Notes under the pieces: model-generated
What the model was told of the DNA's origin: nothing
Database searches by the model: none
What the model saw: the letters and a program-made list of their open reading frames with translations, nothing else
Translations under genes and position numbers: made by a program
Shown here: positions 1 through 8,088 of the stretch, one piece after another
Position numbering within the stretch: position 1 is the first letter of the stretch
Layout of the letters: the number at the start of each line of letters is the position of its first letter
From: Lachnospiraceae bacterium
GTDB lineage: Bacteria; Bacillota; Clostridia; Lachnospirales; Lachnospiraceae
Assembly (NCBI GenBank): GCA_024403355.1
Contig: JAKSRW010000005.1
Span: 1 to 64,000, forward strand
Reading direction: 5' to 3'
DNA length: 64,000 nt

Positions 1-80
1 TATCTTATCTCTCTTTTTGCATTTGTGTGTCTAATAATTAGGTGCTAAATGAGCAGCGATTTTGGAAAATTATATATATA

Positions 81-217
81 ATAGAAAGATAACCCACTGC
101 CTTTAGGCGGTGGGTGAAGCTTTCGCGAGGTGCGGGGTTCAAGCCCCGTACCTCGTAAGCTGCGGTAGCAGCGATTTTATAACGAGTGACAAGCGAAGCG
201 GTCACGAGTTTGACTAA
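81..217. repeat. 137-bp dispersed repeat, copy 1 (two-hairpin element)
   Basis: Identical base for base to 9960-10096. It contains a 9-bp hairpin (CCCACTGCC / GGCGGTGGG, loop TTTA) followed by GTGAAGC, a second hairpin of about 12 bp (CGAGGTGCGGGG / CCCCGTACCTCG, loop TTCAAG), then a tail with GTGAC...GTCAC. The first hairpin plus GTGAAGC resembles the subterminal hairpins of IS200/IS605-type elements, so a non-coding derivative is possible; this is inference. The copy lies 65 bp upstream of a sigma factor gene. Confidence 0.85.
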
Positions 218-282
218 GCAATTAGAAAAATATTGCTATAAAGGATGAAGGCCTTGAAAAATATTGAACGGAGGTTAAGAAT

Positions 283-843
283 TTGGAAGATGACAAGATT
301 GTTGATCTTTATATAGCTCGGAACGAAGAAGCCATTAGGCATACATGTGAAAAATATGGAGGTAAACTTAGTTGTATTTCATTACGTATAACTGAGGATG
401 CGCAAACCGCTGAGGAATGTGAGAATGATACTTATTTAGAAGCATGGAATCGTATTCCACCCAATGAACCAAGAACTTATTTTTTTCCTTTTTTATCGAG
501 GATTATTAGAAATATATCTATAAATCGTTGCATTGAGAAGAAAAGAATTAAGAGAACGGCGTTTATTGTTGAGTTGACTTCGGAAATGGAACAATGTATT
601 CCAAACCCAGATGATGTGGAAGGTCATATGGAGGCAGAGGAATTAGGTAGAGTGATTAGTGTTTTTTTACATAGGCTGCCAAAAGAAAAAAGGTTAATGT
701 TTATGCATAGATATTATCATCTTGACTCAATTCCTTCAATTGCAAAACGTTTCTGTTTTAGTGAAAGTAAAGTAAAAACTACGCTCTTTCGAATTCGCAA
801 TGATCTTAAAGATTATCTTTTTAAGGAGGGATACATAATATGA
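283..843 (+). CDS. ECF-like RNA polymerase sigma factor (orphan copy)
   Basis: Sigma-70 family factor of 186 aa, expected to direct RNA polymerase to a small regulon. The TTG start at 283 is supported by CGGAGG about 9 nt upstream and by alignment with the paralogue at 10342, which begins with the same M-E-D residues. Region 2 is seen around residues 45-90 (NDTYLEAWNRIP) and region 4 around 125-180 (a helix-turn-helix ending KVKTTLFRIRNDLKDYL). The paralogue at 10342 overlaps an anti-sigma gene by ATGA. Here an ATG sits at the same place but gives only about 11 codons before a stop, so this copy has lost or never had its membrane partner. How it is controlled is not evident. Confidence 0.85.
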   Translation: MEDDKIVDLYIARNEEAIRHTCEKYGGKLSCISLRITEDAQTAEECENDTYLEAWNRIPPNEPRTYFFPFLSRIIRNISINRCIEKKRIKRTAFIVELTSEMEQCIPNPDDVEGHMEAEELGRVISVFLHRLPKEKRLMFMHRYYHLDSIPSIAKRFCFSESKVKTTLFRIRNDLKDYLFKEGYII

Positions 844-923
844 GAGGAAAGGAAGTGGTCTTTGTAATAGAATAAACAAAACAATATTTAATCAGCGTTA
901 TGTGTTTGAAATCTATAATAAAT

Positions 924-958
924 AGGTCGATATTCTGCTTTGTAAAGAATATCGACCT
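924..958. terminator. Bidirectional terminator between convergent genes
   Basis: A 12-bp perfect stem (AGGTCGATATTC / GAATATCGACCT) with an 11-nt loop, followed by TTTTAC on the plus strand, sits between the convergent sigma and XRE genes. It probably serves both. Confidence 0.75.
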
Positions 959-959
959 T

Positions 960-1289
960 TTACTTTCTCAATGATGTTTTTAAGGCTTTTACTGTATCGG
1001 TAATAATCATTAATTCGTGACTATCACAATCATCAAGTAAATCTGATAAATGGGCTGCATATGTATGTTCTGCTTTGTTGAGTTCATCACATAACAATTC
1101 ATCAGCAGAACAGGAAAGAGCATTTAATATAGAGATAAAAACTTTTAAACTTGGAATGCAGTTTCCGGTTTCAATATGGGATATATGCGTTGTGCCAACA
1201 TCACATGCTTCGGCTAGCTGTTCTTGCGATAGACTGCAAGCTAATCTACGACTTCGTATCTTATTACCAATTGTTTTGTAATCTATCAT
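960..1289 (-). CDS. XRE-family helix-turn-helix regulator
   Basis: A 109-aa protein with an N-terminal Cro/C1-type HTH (residues about 8-62: IRSRRLACSLSQEQLAEACD ... HISHIETG) and a short helical C-terminal tail of the dimerisation type. The ATG start has GAGGTGA in front. XRE proteins of this size usually repress their own promoter and neighbours. Three GTGCA(A)T words in the upstream region (1314-1370) could be operator half-sites. The gene lies in the repeat-bounded island next to the DUF gene run that starts at 1659, so it is a candidate controller of that run; this is inference from position only. Confidence 0.85.
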   Translation of the reverse strand: MIDYKTIGNKIRSRRLACSLSQEQLAEACDVGTTHISHIETGNCIPSLKVFISILNALSCSADELLCDELNKAEHTYAAHLSDLLDDCDSHELMIITDTVKALKTSLRK

Positions 1290-1313
1290 TGTATCACCTC
1301 ATATATATTGTAT

Positions 1314-1370
1314 GTGCAATTCGACTATTTTATAATGACCTATAAGTGCATATAGATAAAATAGTGCAAT
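1314..1370 (-). promoter_or_regulatory. Candidate operator region for the XRE gene
   Basis: Three copies of GTGCA(A)T lie at about 1314-1320, 1346-1351 and 1364-1370, interleaved with AT-rich promoter-like sequence upstream of the XRE start. The remaining intergenic DNA to 1658 shows no further gene; it is AT-rich and leads into the ribosome site of the next gene. Confidence 0.35.
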
Positions 1371-1658
1371 TAAGGGGTTATGTTTTTTTATTATTATGCC
1401 GATAAATGTTATAGGAAACTAGATTCCTTAAATTTCATATTCCGAAAAGGATTTCGGACTTCTTTCTCAAGGATAGAGAATAATTAAGGCGTAAGCCTTT
1501 GTCTGTTTGCCTATTTTCTGAAAGTTGTTCCCCATTTTTTTGAATGTGAATATTGGTAGTAAATACATTACTAACCTATTATATTTTTATGTAGGGCATT
1601 CTTTGTACGGGAAAGAATGTCCTGGCTTGGTGAATATTATTTTCAAGGAGGAAAAAGT

Positions 1659-2597
1659 ATGTTCATTGACAAAAGTTATGGGAAAAGTTTTGTGGATCAG
1701 GTAAAGCGTGATTTCAAGGAAATCAACAACTTGCCAGTGTCAAAATTGAATTCACTTGATGATTTAAAAGACACAAAAGGAAAGTCATTTAAGACCGCTG
1801 ACATTGAAAAACTGATGGAAAAGTATGATCCGGATTCTTATGAGAAGTACAAGCAGATCGCTTACAGAGCAGATGGTGGACACTCACAGGCTGGACTTTC
1901 TTACTTATCAAAATGGACTGATGATGTTAAAGCGGGTAAGGTTACGGATGGAAAGAACACAGATATCAGTAAGAATAATGATATTAGTGGTAAAAATGAA
2001 GAAAAGCTTTCCGCAAAAGCAAAGGATTATTTGAATAGTCTACGTGAGAAGTATGGCGATTATGATTTCTTGATAGGAAACAGTACAGACGATCTTAAGG
2101 AGCTTTCTAAGTCAGGCTGTAAGGAGTTTTCTGTGATTTTCTCAAGTGCTGAGCTTGAAAGAATGGCCAATGACGAGAAATATGCCAATGAGAAAATGCA
2201 GGGCGTTGAAGGTGCGGTAAAGATGGCACGTCGAATAGCTGAGGAGAATGGCTGGACATCTGCATTTGGAGATGGTGAAGGTGAGAATGGTACCATCAAT
2301 AAAATTGGTGTTGTGGTTAATGACGATGGCAGTATGAAGCTGTTTGCTGAATTAGAAAAGAACAGCGCAAAACAGAGGGAAAGAATAAATAAGAGTAAAG
2401 AGCAACAGGCAGAGGATAAGAAGGCTGCAGAAAAAGCAAAGAAGAAAAATCCTTATGCAAAGGAAGAAAAGCCTTCAGTAAAGAGAACTACCGTAGAAGC
2501 AGATACTATGGAAGAACTCATTGAGAAAATAAAGAATGTTGATTGGGACAAGATTGAAGACAGTAAATCCGGTGATAGATTTAATTTTACGGTATAG
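1659..2597 (+). CDS. DUF6033-like protein
   Basis: A 312-aa hydrophilic protein of unknown function. ATG 1659 is preferred over an upstream in-frame start at 1617 because AAGGAGG lies just before it. The central block (about residues 118-210: SAKAKDYLNSLREKYGDYDF, then SAELERMANDEKYANEKMQG) matches what I recall of DUF6033, a family seen in Lachnospiraceae; this is from memory. A Lys/Glu-rich stretch (about 245-290) looks like a charged helix or coiled coil. There is no signal peptide and no membrane segment. It is first in a same-strand run of five proteins of unknown function up to 6241. Confidence 0.65.
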   Translation: MFIDKSYGKSFVDQVKRDFKEINNLPVSKLNSLDDLKDTKGKSFKTADIEKLMEKYDPDSYEKYKQIAYRADGGHSQAGLSYLSKWTDDVKAGKVTDGKNTDISKNNDISGKNEEKLSAKAKDYLNSLREKYGDYDFLIGNSTDDLKELSKSGCKEFSVIFSSAELERMANDEKYANEKMQGVEGAVKMARRIAEENGWTSAFGDGEGENGTINKIGVVVNDDGSMKLFAELEKNSAKQRERINKSKEQQAEDKKAAEKAKKKNPYAKEEKPSVKRTTVEADTMEELIEKIKNVDWDKIEDSKSGDRFNFTV

Positions 2598-2709
2598 AAA
2601 CCAGTATATAAGGTGGTTTATGAATGTTGAAAGAATTAGTAATTTATAAATGACAATTTATATAGTAAATTGCGAATGTTGATAATAATTATGATGGAGG
2701 AATGTTAGT

Positions 2710-3324
2710 ATGAGTATGAATGTTGGAAGTGTTACAGACAATTATTCGGTATCAGCTACAACTAAGGATGTAGCTCCAGCTGCTGCAGAAAAGGTATCTG
2801 AGGCAGAAACAGAAAAGGTTGCAGAAAAGAACGACTCAGGAGTTGTGTATGAGCAAGGAAAAGAACCTGAAAAGTCTGCTACCTACTCTATCAATAAAAT
2901 GAGTGCTGAAGATAGAGCAAAACTTGTAGACCAGTTAAAGAAAGATGAAGAAAACAGACGAAATCAGTTGTCTGGTCTTGTACAAAAAATGTTCAGTGAG
3001 CAGTCTGGTGTAAGTAAGTTAGCAGATTTGTTTTCACCTGAAAATTTAAAGGATGTAAGTATTAAGGATATTGAGCAGGCAAAGCAGGATGTGTCTGAGG
3101 ACGGATATTGGGGAGTAAAGCAGACTTCTCAAAGACTGTTTGATTTTGCCAGCGCACTTGCAGGTGATGATGTAGAGAAAATGAAGGAAATGCAGGCTGC
3201 CATGGAAAAGGGCTTTAAGAGCGCAACTGAAGCATGGGGAAAGGAATTGCCCGGTATTTGTAAAGATACAATCAACGCAGCGAATAAGTTATTTGATGAT
3301 TACTATGCATCTAAAAAATCATAA
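2710..3324 (+). CDS. Conserved hypothetical helical protein
   Basis: Function not recognised. It is a 204-aa soluble protein with GGAGG nine nt before the ATG. The N-terminal 60 residues are low-complexity (Ala/Glu/Lys/Ser/Thr, probably disordered). The remainder is helical, ending in an amphipathic segment of about 80 residues (GYWGVKQTSQRLFDFASALA ... KLFDDYYASKKS). It lacks a signal peptide, membrane span, Cys residues or catalytic motif. It is the second of five DUF-type genes, 112 nt after the first, and is probably co-transcribed. A disordered head with a helical body would suit an exported or assembled protein, but nothing in the sequence proves export. Confidence 0.7.
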   Translation: MSMNVGSVTDNYSVSATTKDVAPAAAEKVSEAETEKVAEKNDSGVVYEQGKEPEKSATYSINKMSAEDRAKLVDQLKKDEENRRNQLSGLVQKMFSEQSGVSKLADLFSPENLKDVSIKDIEQAKQDVSEDGYWGVKQTSQRLFDFASALAGDDVEKMKEMQAAMEKGFKSATEAWGKELPGICKDTINAANKLFDDYYASKKS

Positions 3325-3384
3325 CTGATGTATTCAATTTATCCGGTGTTTTGAAAATTCGGACTGGCCGGGAGGTTCAATAAG

Positions 3385-4083
3385 ATGGGAATAAATGTAA
3401 CTGATTATCGATATTTATTTGAGGCACTGAACAATAAATCCTCAGGTGTTGATTCATTTGGAAGATTTGAACTTAACAATATTGGCAGCAAGGGAATTCA
3501 GAGCCAGTTACGTGCGGCAGGAATAGATACCAATTCAAAGGCATATAAAAAAGTTGTCGGAGATATGATGAGAGCCGGCGGAGGTCGTGGATTTGCAAAT
3601 ATTCAGGGCATAAAGAACCTTATGAATAGCTACGATGAAAATGGTGATTTCATTTCTCCGGTGACAGGACTTACAGGAATGGATGCGACAAACATTCCTA
3701 TTTCACAGCGACATCTGATAATTGACATTCCTGAAAAAAGCCGCCAGGAGATGTTTGATAATGCCAAAAGGGAATTTTTACAGGAAAATGGTGTAGCTAA
3801 TGGTGATACCACAAAAAGATCTGATGTGTTTTATCACTACCAAAAGGACGCTAAGAAAGAAAATCGCTTGAAGGGTACATGGACCCTGGAACAGTACGAA
3901 AGACAGTATAATAAAGCTTTTGAGGACGCTGTTAAGTCAGCAGACCCTTCGTGGAAACCTGGAAAGAAAATACCGGCAGGAGCTTTAGATGGAATCACAA
4001 GAGACTCTATCGACAAGTCTTTGGTAAAAACAAAGGGCCGGTATGGAGAAACATTTACCAGAGGAATTGATATGAGGCTGTAG
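3385..4083 (+). CDS. Hypothetical protein starting MGINVTDY
   Basis: A 232-aa soluble protein with a GGGAGG ribosome site. The N-terminal MGINVTDYRYLFEAL segment recalls a Clostridia family of unknown function (possibly DUF3879; low confidence, from memory). Mid-protein there is a Gly-rich turn (RAGGGRGFANIQG, about residues 65-77) and an ENGDFISPV stretch. The C-terminal third is basic. There is no signal peptide or transmembrane helix. Third gene in the DUF run; the gap of about 60 nt from its neighbour suggests one transcript. Confidence 0.65.
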   Translation: MGINVTDYRYLFEALNNKSSGVDSFGRFELNNIGSKGIQSQLRAAGIDTNSKAYKKVVGDMMRAGGGRGFANIQGIKNLMNSYDENGDFISPVTGLTGMDATNIPISQRHLIIDIPEKSRQEMFDNAKREFLQENGVANGDTTKRSDVFYHYQKDAKKENRLKGTWTLEQYERQYNKAFEDAVKSADPSWKPGKKIPAGALDGITRDSIDKSLVKTKGRYGETFTRGIDMRL

Positions 4084-4161
4084 TAGATAAGAGCTAAGGA
4101 GAGCGCTTTTTTCAATGGAGTGAAATTGAGAAGGGCGTTCTTTGTTTTCGGGGAGGCTGTT

Positions 4162-4269
4162 GTGGTGGAAGGTGTTCAAAGTATTCATCAGTCTCCTCTA
4201 CAAGTCAAAGCCGTACAAAAACAAATCCACAGTGCTTTAAGTATTATACAAGGGCATATGAGCTCTTAA
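4162..4269 (+). CDS. Possible small protein (35 aa)
   Basis: A short reading frame begins with two GTG codons (4162, 4165) placed 5 nt after a strong GGGGAGG ribosome site and ends with TAA at 4269. The peptide (VEGVQSIHQSPLQVKAVQKQ at its start) is predicted helical with no membrane span. Intergenic DNA of 235 bp otherwise separates two genes of the run, and nothing else explains the ribosome site. No family was recognised; it could be a chance frame. Confidence 0.35.
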   Translation: MVEGVQSIHQSPLQVKAVQKQIHSALSIIQGHMSS

Positions 4270-4318
4270 TATAAACAAAGAAAAATTATGAAAGGAAAAG
4301 TAAATCCAATCACCGAAA

Positions 4319-5185
4319 ATGGATAATTGGATTATACGAGATAAAATGAAAGTCAATTCGGATTATTCAAATGATTACTTATCAAGTACCGTCGGTGAGA
4401 AAAAGACTAGCCCACAGGATGATTTTGTATTGGCAAAAAATGCCTATGAGGAAGCACATAAGCTTACTCCGGATAACATTAAGGTTGAGGATGCCTGGAG
4501 AGAAATGTCCGATAAAGAATGGGATAAGCTTGTAGAACATGTTGATAAGTACCTTGATACAGCTAAGGAAAATCTGGAAAAGCTAAAAGAGATGCAGGAA
4601 GAGGCGGCACGTAAAATGGCAGCCGAGGCACCTGCAGGTATGAAGGCTTTGTTTGCTGCACAGGGAGCGCTCAAAGCAGCTGCAAACGGAATTATGGGTG
4701 ATGTATCAGGAATTGATGCGGATGAGCTTGAAAAGGCAAGCTGGACATATGAGATGGAGACAGACGATCAGGTTATTCTTGCACAGGCAAAGATGGCAAA
4801 TGAAAAAGCTGCAGATATGTTGACGAAATCACAGGAGCTTGCCTTAAAGGGCGACACCAGTGAGGGAATATCCGATGTTGGAAATATAAAAGAAACGGCC
4901 AAAGAAAAAGAGGATGAAGGAAGGAAAAGCTGGATAATTACCGCGTTCTCAGATCAGGGAATTATCTGTAAAGAGTGTACAATTGGTGGTGATTCAAAAG
5001 AATTGTGGAGTATAGAATACAAGAATTCGGGTGACTATAGAAAGGTATGGGACTTCCTGGATAAGTTTGATAAGAATTCAGATTTTAATTTTGCCGGGAA
5101 CAAATCTTTTTGGATGGATTTCTTGTCAGGGAAAATATCTGATGTGGAGATAGAGAATACGATTCATGAATCAAAGTTTTACTAA
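4319..5185 (+). CDS. Conserved hypothetical protein with coiled-coil core
   Basis: Function not recognised. It has 288 aa; the first ATG (4319) has only a distant AAAGGA, and an internal ATG at 4346 is an alternative start. Residues about 40-170 are strongly helical and Ala/Lys/Glu-rich (a coiled-coil-like stretch around NLEKLKEMQEEAARKMAAE), with a small hydrophobic patch (APAGMKALFAAQGALKAAAN). The C-terminal 90 residues contain Trp-rich mixed alpha/beta sequence (SWIITAFSDQGIICKECTIGG). There is no signal peptide. Fourth of the DUF run; the next gene starts 21 nt later, so the two are likely translated from one message. Confidence 0.65.
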   Translation: MDNWIIRDKMKVNSDYSNDYLSSTVGEKKTSPQDDFVLAKNAYEEAHKLTPDNIKVEDAWREMSDKEWDKLVEHVDKYLDTAKENLEKLKEMQEEAARKMAAEAPAGMKALFAAQGALKAAANGIMGDVSGIDADELEKASWTYEMETDDQVILAQAKMANEKAADMLTKSQELALKGDTSEGISDVGNIKETAKEKEDEGRKSWIITAFSDQGIICKECTIGGDSKELWSIEYKNSGDYRKVWDFLDKFDKNSDFNFAGNKSFWMDFLSGKISDVEIENTIHESKFY

Positions 5186-5206
5186 GTACGGGATGGGGGA
5201 AATGAG

Positions 5207-6241
5207 TTGGAAACAGTGTCAAGTGTAGGTAAAGGATGGTATAACTATTACCATGTAAGTAACCGATATGATAATCCTGATGGAAAGGCTATGACAGCTT
5301 GGTATGAGCGGGATTTATCAACGGAGGAAATAAAGAGTAATAATAGCGATATTCCTAATCGGGAGATAAAGAATGCTGATATATGTCGAAAAGTTGCAGC
5401 CAAATTTGAGGGTGTTGCTGCTGCTAACAGAAGTAAATATGGTTCAGTGGAAGAAATGAAAAGTGCCGTGTGGGCAAAGTATTCTTTGGGGACAGCTTAC
5501 AAGGGGTTGAGCCATGAAGAAAAGACAGCGCTGGCAAGAACTGAGATAAATATGACAATGTTTGGAACTGTAAACGATGGGGAAGCAAATATAGTTGCAA
5601 AATTAGATGGAGATTTTTCGAAGAATTCAGTTGGCAGGTCAGAAAGTGAAAGCAGAGCATTTAATATAAAAATGCTTGGGATACAGATTGGAAATGTACT
5701 AAAAAATAATGGAATTGCTTTGGATGAACTAGGAGATAATAGATATTGGTTTAGTATAAATGGAATGACTAATTCATTATCAGTATCGTTGTTTGGAGAT
5801 GCAGATGGTCAGGAGGATCTGATGCAGAGAATTGAAAATGCATTAAACACTAAAGATAATGCAAAACAGTTGTTTTTCAATCTTTTGTATGATTCAAATA
5901 AAAGAGGGCTGATTCCTTATAGTCAGCATGCAAAGTGGAAATTGTTTAATGATTTTAAAAACATAACAGGCAAGGATATTAGTGATTTTAAACAAACTGA
6001 TAAGGGTTTTGTTAATTCTGATGGTGTTGATGCAAAGGATGTATATAAAGAGGCATTAAAGACATCAAATAAGGTTCCAGAGGCGTTTAAAGGTGATGCA
6101 TATGACTATTTTACGAATCTTGAGAGTGATGCTTTGCAATATACTATTGATGAAGTTCCAGACTTAACATTATCATTAGAGTATAGTAATGGTGGGATTT
6201 TGATGCCAGGAGACAGGACGTCTTTTGATGTGAGTATATAA
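5207..6241 (+). CDS. DUF4885-like protein
   Basis: A 344-aa soluble protein; TTG start at 5207 with a purine-rich GGGGGAAATGAG upstream. The segment around residues 76-110 (AANRSKYGSVEEMKSAVWAK, then YSLGTAYKGLSHEEKTALA) fits my memory of DUF4885, known from Bacillus and Lachnospiraceae without assigned function. The middle holds a NRYWFSINGM patch; the C-terminus is acidic and ends in beta-type sequence. There is no signal peptide or membrane span. It closes the five-gene DUF run. A toxin or secreted-protein role is possible but not shown. Confidence 0.6.
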   Translation: METVSSVGKGWYNYYHVSNRYDNPDGKAMTAWYERDLSTEEIKSNNSDIPNREIKNADICRKVAAKFEGVAAANRSKYGSVEEMKSAVWAKYSLGTAYKGLSHEEKTALARTEINMTMFGTVNDGEANIVAKLDGDFSKNSVGRSESESRAFNIKMLGIQIGNVLKNNGIALDELGDNRYWFSINGMTNSLSVSLFGDADGQEDLMQRIENALNTKDNAKQLFFNLLYDSNKRGLIPYSQHAKWKLFNDFKNITGKDISDFKQTDKGFVNSDGVDAKDVYKEALKTSNKVPEAFKGDAYDYFTNLESDALQYTIDEVPDLTLSLEYSNGGILMPGDRTSFDVSI

Positions 6242-6350
6242 ACTGAAATAGTGTTTATTTTTTATTGCTGTTATTTCGCTATGGCATAAAATGCTATTAT
6301 TAATGTCAAGCCACATAGGTTTGAACACTCGTCAAAAATACTTGAAAAGG

Positions 6351-6405
6351 GCACGTATCTCCTTTATAATGTTTATGAAACATAAGGGGATATGTGCTTT
6401 TGTTT
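6351..6405 (+). terminator. Terminator/attenuator just before the AAA-ATPase gene
   Basis: A long stem pairs GCACGTATCTCCTT with AAGGGGATATGTGC (two G-U pairs) and is followed by TTTTGTTTTT. The ribosome site GGAGG starts about 3 nt after the T-run, so the hairpin can end the DUF run and also limit expression of the next gene. Confidence 0.6.
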
Positions 6406-6416
6406 TTGGAGGTTTT

Positions 6417-8009
6417 ATGGGATTATTTTTAAATCGAGGAAATCAAGAATTCAAAGGTGTCTTGAATTCTGAAATATATATAGATAAGTCAGGGATGATA
6501 GATGTTTTCAATTCACTGATTGGAACTGAACAGCGCTATGCTTGTATCAGCCGTCCCAGACGATTCGGAAAATCTATAGCAGCAAATATGCTTGCAGCCT
6601 ACTACGAAAAGGGATGTGATTCCAGAGCACTTTTTGAAGATAAAAAAATAGCACAGACTGCAAATTGGGATAGAAATTTGAATAAATATGATGTCATAAG
6701 AATAGATATGGCAGATATTAGTTCTAGAAAGAATACTCCGGAAGATGCATTAGATTATATCGAAAAAACAGTGATAAAGGAATTGTCGGAAGAATATCCA
6801 GGACTTGTTCCAGAAGATTGCAGTGGTATAGCAGATGCATTGGCTGAGATAAATAATGCTAACGGAGCGGAGTTTATCATAATTATAGATGAATGGGACT
6901 GCTTCTTCAGAGATGAAAAGAGTAATTTTTCTGTTCAGCAGAGATATATTAATTTGCTGAGAGGCTTGCTTAAAGGAAATAGTTCAAAGAAGTTTACCGC
7001 CCTGGCATATATTACAGGTATCCTTCCAATAAAGAAGTATAATTCAGAGTCAGCATTAAATAATTTTATTGAATACACTATGCTGCAGCCAAAGAGATTG
7101 GCAGAATACATAGGCTTTACCGAAACTGAGGTACAGGGTTTGTGTGAGAAATATGACATGGATTATAAGCAGATATGCGATTGGTATGATGGTTATAGCT
7201 TTAATCGTGCGAAGCATATCTTTGGACCTAATTCTGTAGTTCAGTCTATGCTGGATGGTGAGTGCTATAATTACTGGTCACAGACAGTAGCGTTTAATTC
7301 ATTAGCTACATATATTTCTATGAATTTTGATGGTCTAAAGGATGCTATCCTTAGTATGATGGCTGGTAATAGAGAAAAAGTAAGGGTTCGTACCTACGAA
7401 AATGATATGGTAAGCTTCAAATCAAAAGATGATGTCATGACTATGATGATTCACTTGGGGTACTTAGCTTATGACGAGAAGGCGGAGGAAGCCTACATCC
7501 CTAATAAAGAAGTGCGTATGTGCTTCGAGGATACTCTGACAGCGACTGATTGGACAGAAGTTATTGAGTCGATAGAGGCATCTGAAAAGTTATTAAAGAA
7601 CATCGCAAAGGGTGATGCAGAAGCTGTGGCATTAGGACTCGAAGAGTGTCACAGAAAGAATACAAGCATCTTGAAATATAATGACGAGAATTCCTTAGCA
7701 GTGAGCATCGGTCTGGCATTTTATAGTGCCAGAAAGGAATATAATGTAGTACGTGAGATGCCTGCAGGTGAAGGTTTTGCGGATATGGTATTCCTTCCAA
7801 AATACAATGTGGTAAAGCCACCTATGATCATAGAATTAAAGTGGGATAAGGAAGCTGAAACTGCTATTTCACAGATAAAGGAAAAGAAATATCTGGAGAG
7901 TTTAGGTGACTATAAGGGTGAAGTAATCCTGGTAGGCATTAGTTATGAAAAGGATGGCCCTGATGCAAAAAAGCATCACTGCATAATAGAAAATATAGAA
8001 TTGAATTAA
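6417..8009 (+). CDS. AAA-ATPase-like / PD-(D/E)XK nuclease protein (DUF1703 type)
   Basis: A 530-aa protein of the family with an N-terminal AAA-ATPase-like domain and C-terminal PDDEXK domain. ATG 6417 follows GGAGG; upstream in-frame codons cross the terminator hairpin and are rejected. The start MGLFLNRGNQEF, the YIDKSGMI segment, the P-loop-like SRPRRFGKS (about residues 50-58) and the IIIIDEWDCFF Walker B (about 140-150) are diagnostic. The C-terminus has GEGFADMVFLP and MIIELKWDK, the E-x-K part of the nuclease core. These proteins are abundant in gut anaerobes, often in many copies; the cellular role is unsettled. Codon use resembles its neighbours. Confidence 0.85.
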   Translation: MGLFLNRGNQEFKGVLNSEIYIDKSGMIDVFNSLIGTEQRYACISRPRRFGKSIAANMLAAYYEKGCDSRALFEDKKIAQTANWDRNLNKYDVIRIDMADISSRKNTPEDALDYIEKTVIKELSEEYPGLVPEDCSGIADALAEINNANGAEFIIIIDEWDCFFRDEKSNFSVQQRYINLLRGLLKGNSSKKFTALAYITGILPIKKYNSESALNNFIEYTMLQPKRLAEYIGFTETEVQGLCEKYDMDYKQICDWYDGYSFNRAKHIFGPNSVVQSMLDGECYNYWSQTVAFNSLATYISMNFDGLKDAILSMMAGNREKVRVRTYENDMVSFKSKDDVMTMMIHLGYLAYDEKAEEAYIPNKEVRMCFEDTLTATDWTEVIESIEASEKLLKNIAKGDAEAVALGLEECHRKNTSILKYNDENSLAVSIGLAFYSARKEYNVVREMPAGEGFADMVFLPKYNVVKPPMIIELKWDKEAETAISQIKEKKYLESLGDYKGEVILVGISYEKDGPDAKKHHCIIENIELN

Positions 8010-8049
8010 TATCAATATTTTTGCTTTTGGTGTTTATTTGGTACTAAAA

Positions 8050-8088
8050 AGTTTACGGTACAGGTGGAAAGGAGTGGTTATTAAAATG
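8050..8088 (+). promoter_or_regulatory. Conserved 5' leader, copy A
   Basis: About 38 nt ending in GGTTATTAAAATG. It is nearly identical to 9162-9200 and similar to 56416-56454. The first part reads GTTTACGGTACAGG, followed by a GGAAAGGAG ribosome site. Confidence 0.55.

Noticed and set aside
127..156. Possible tRNA fragment: GGGGTTCAAGCCCC looks like a T-arm
   Set aside because: The stem pairs with a 6-nt loop rather than 7 and extends to 12 bp; there is no D-arm, anticodon arm or acceptor stem nearby.
8038..8085. Upstream starts for the zinc-ribbon and lipoprotein genes (8038, 9123)
   Set aside because: They lie within or before the conserved leader; the family or signal-peptide N-termini begin at 8086 and 9198.
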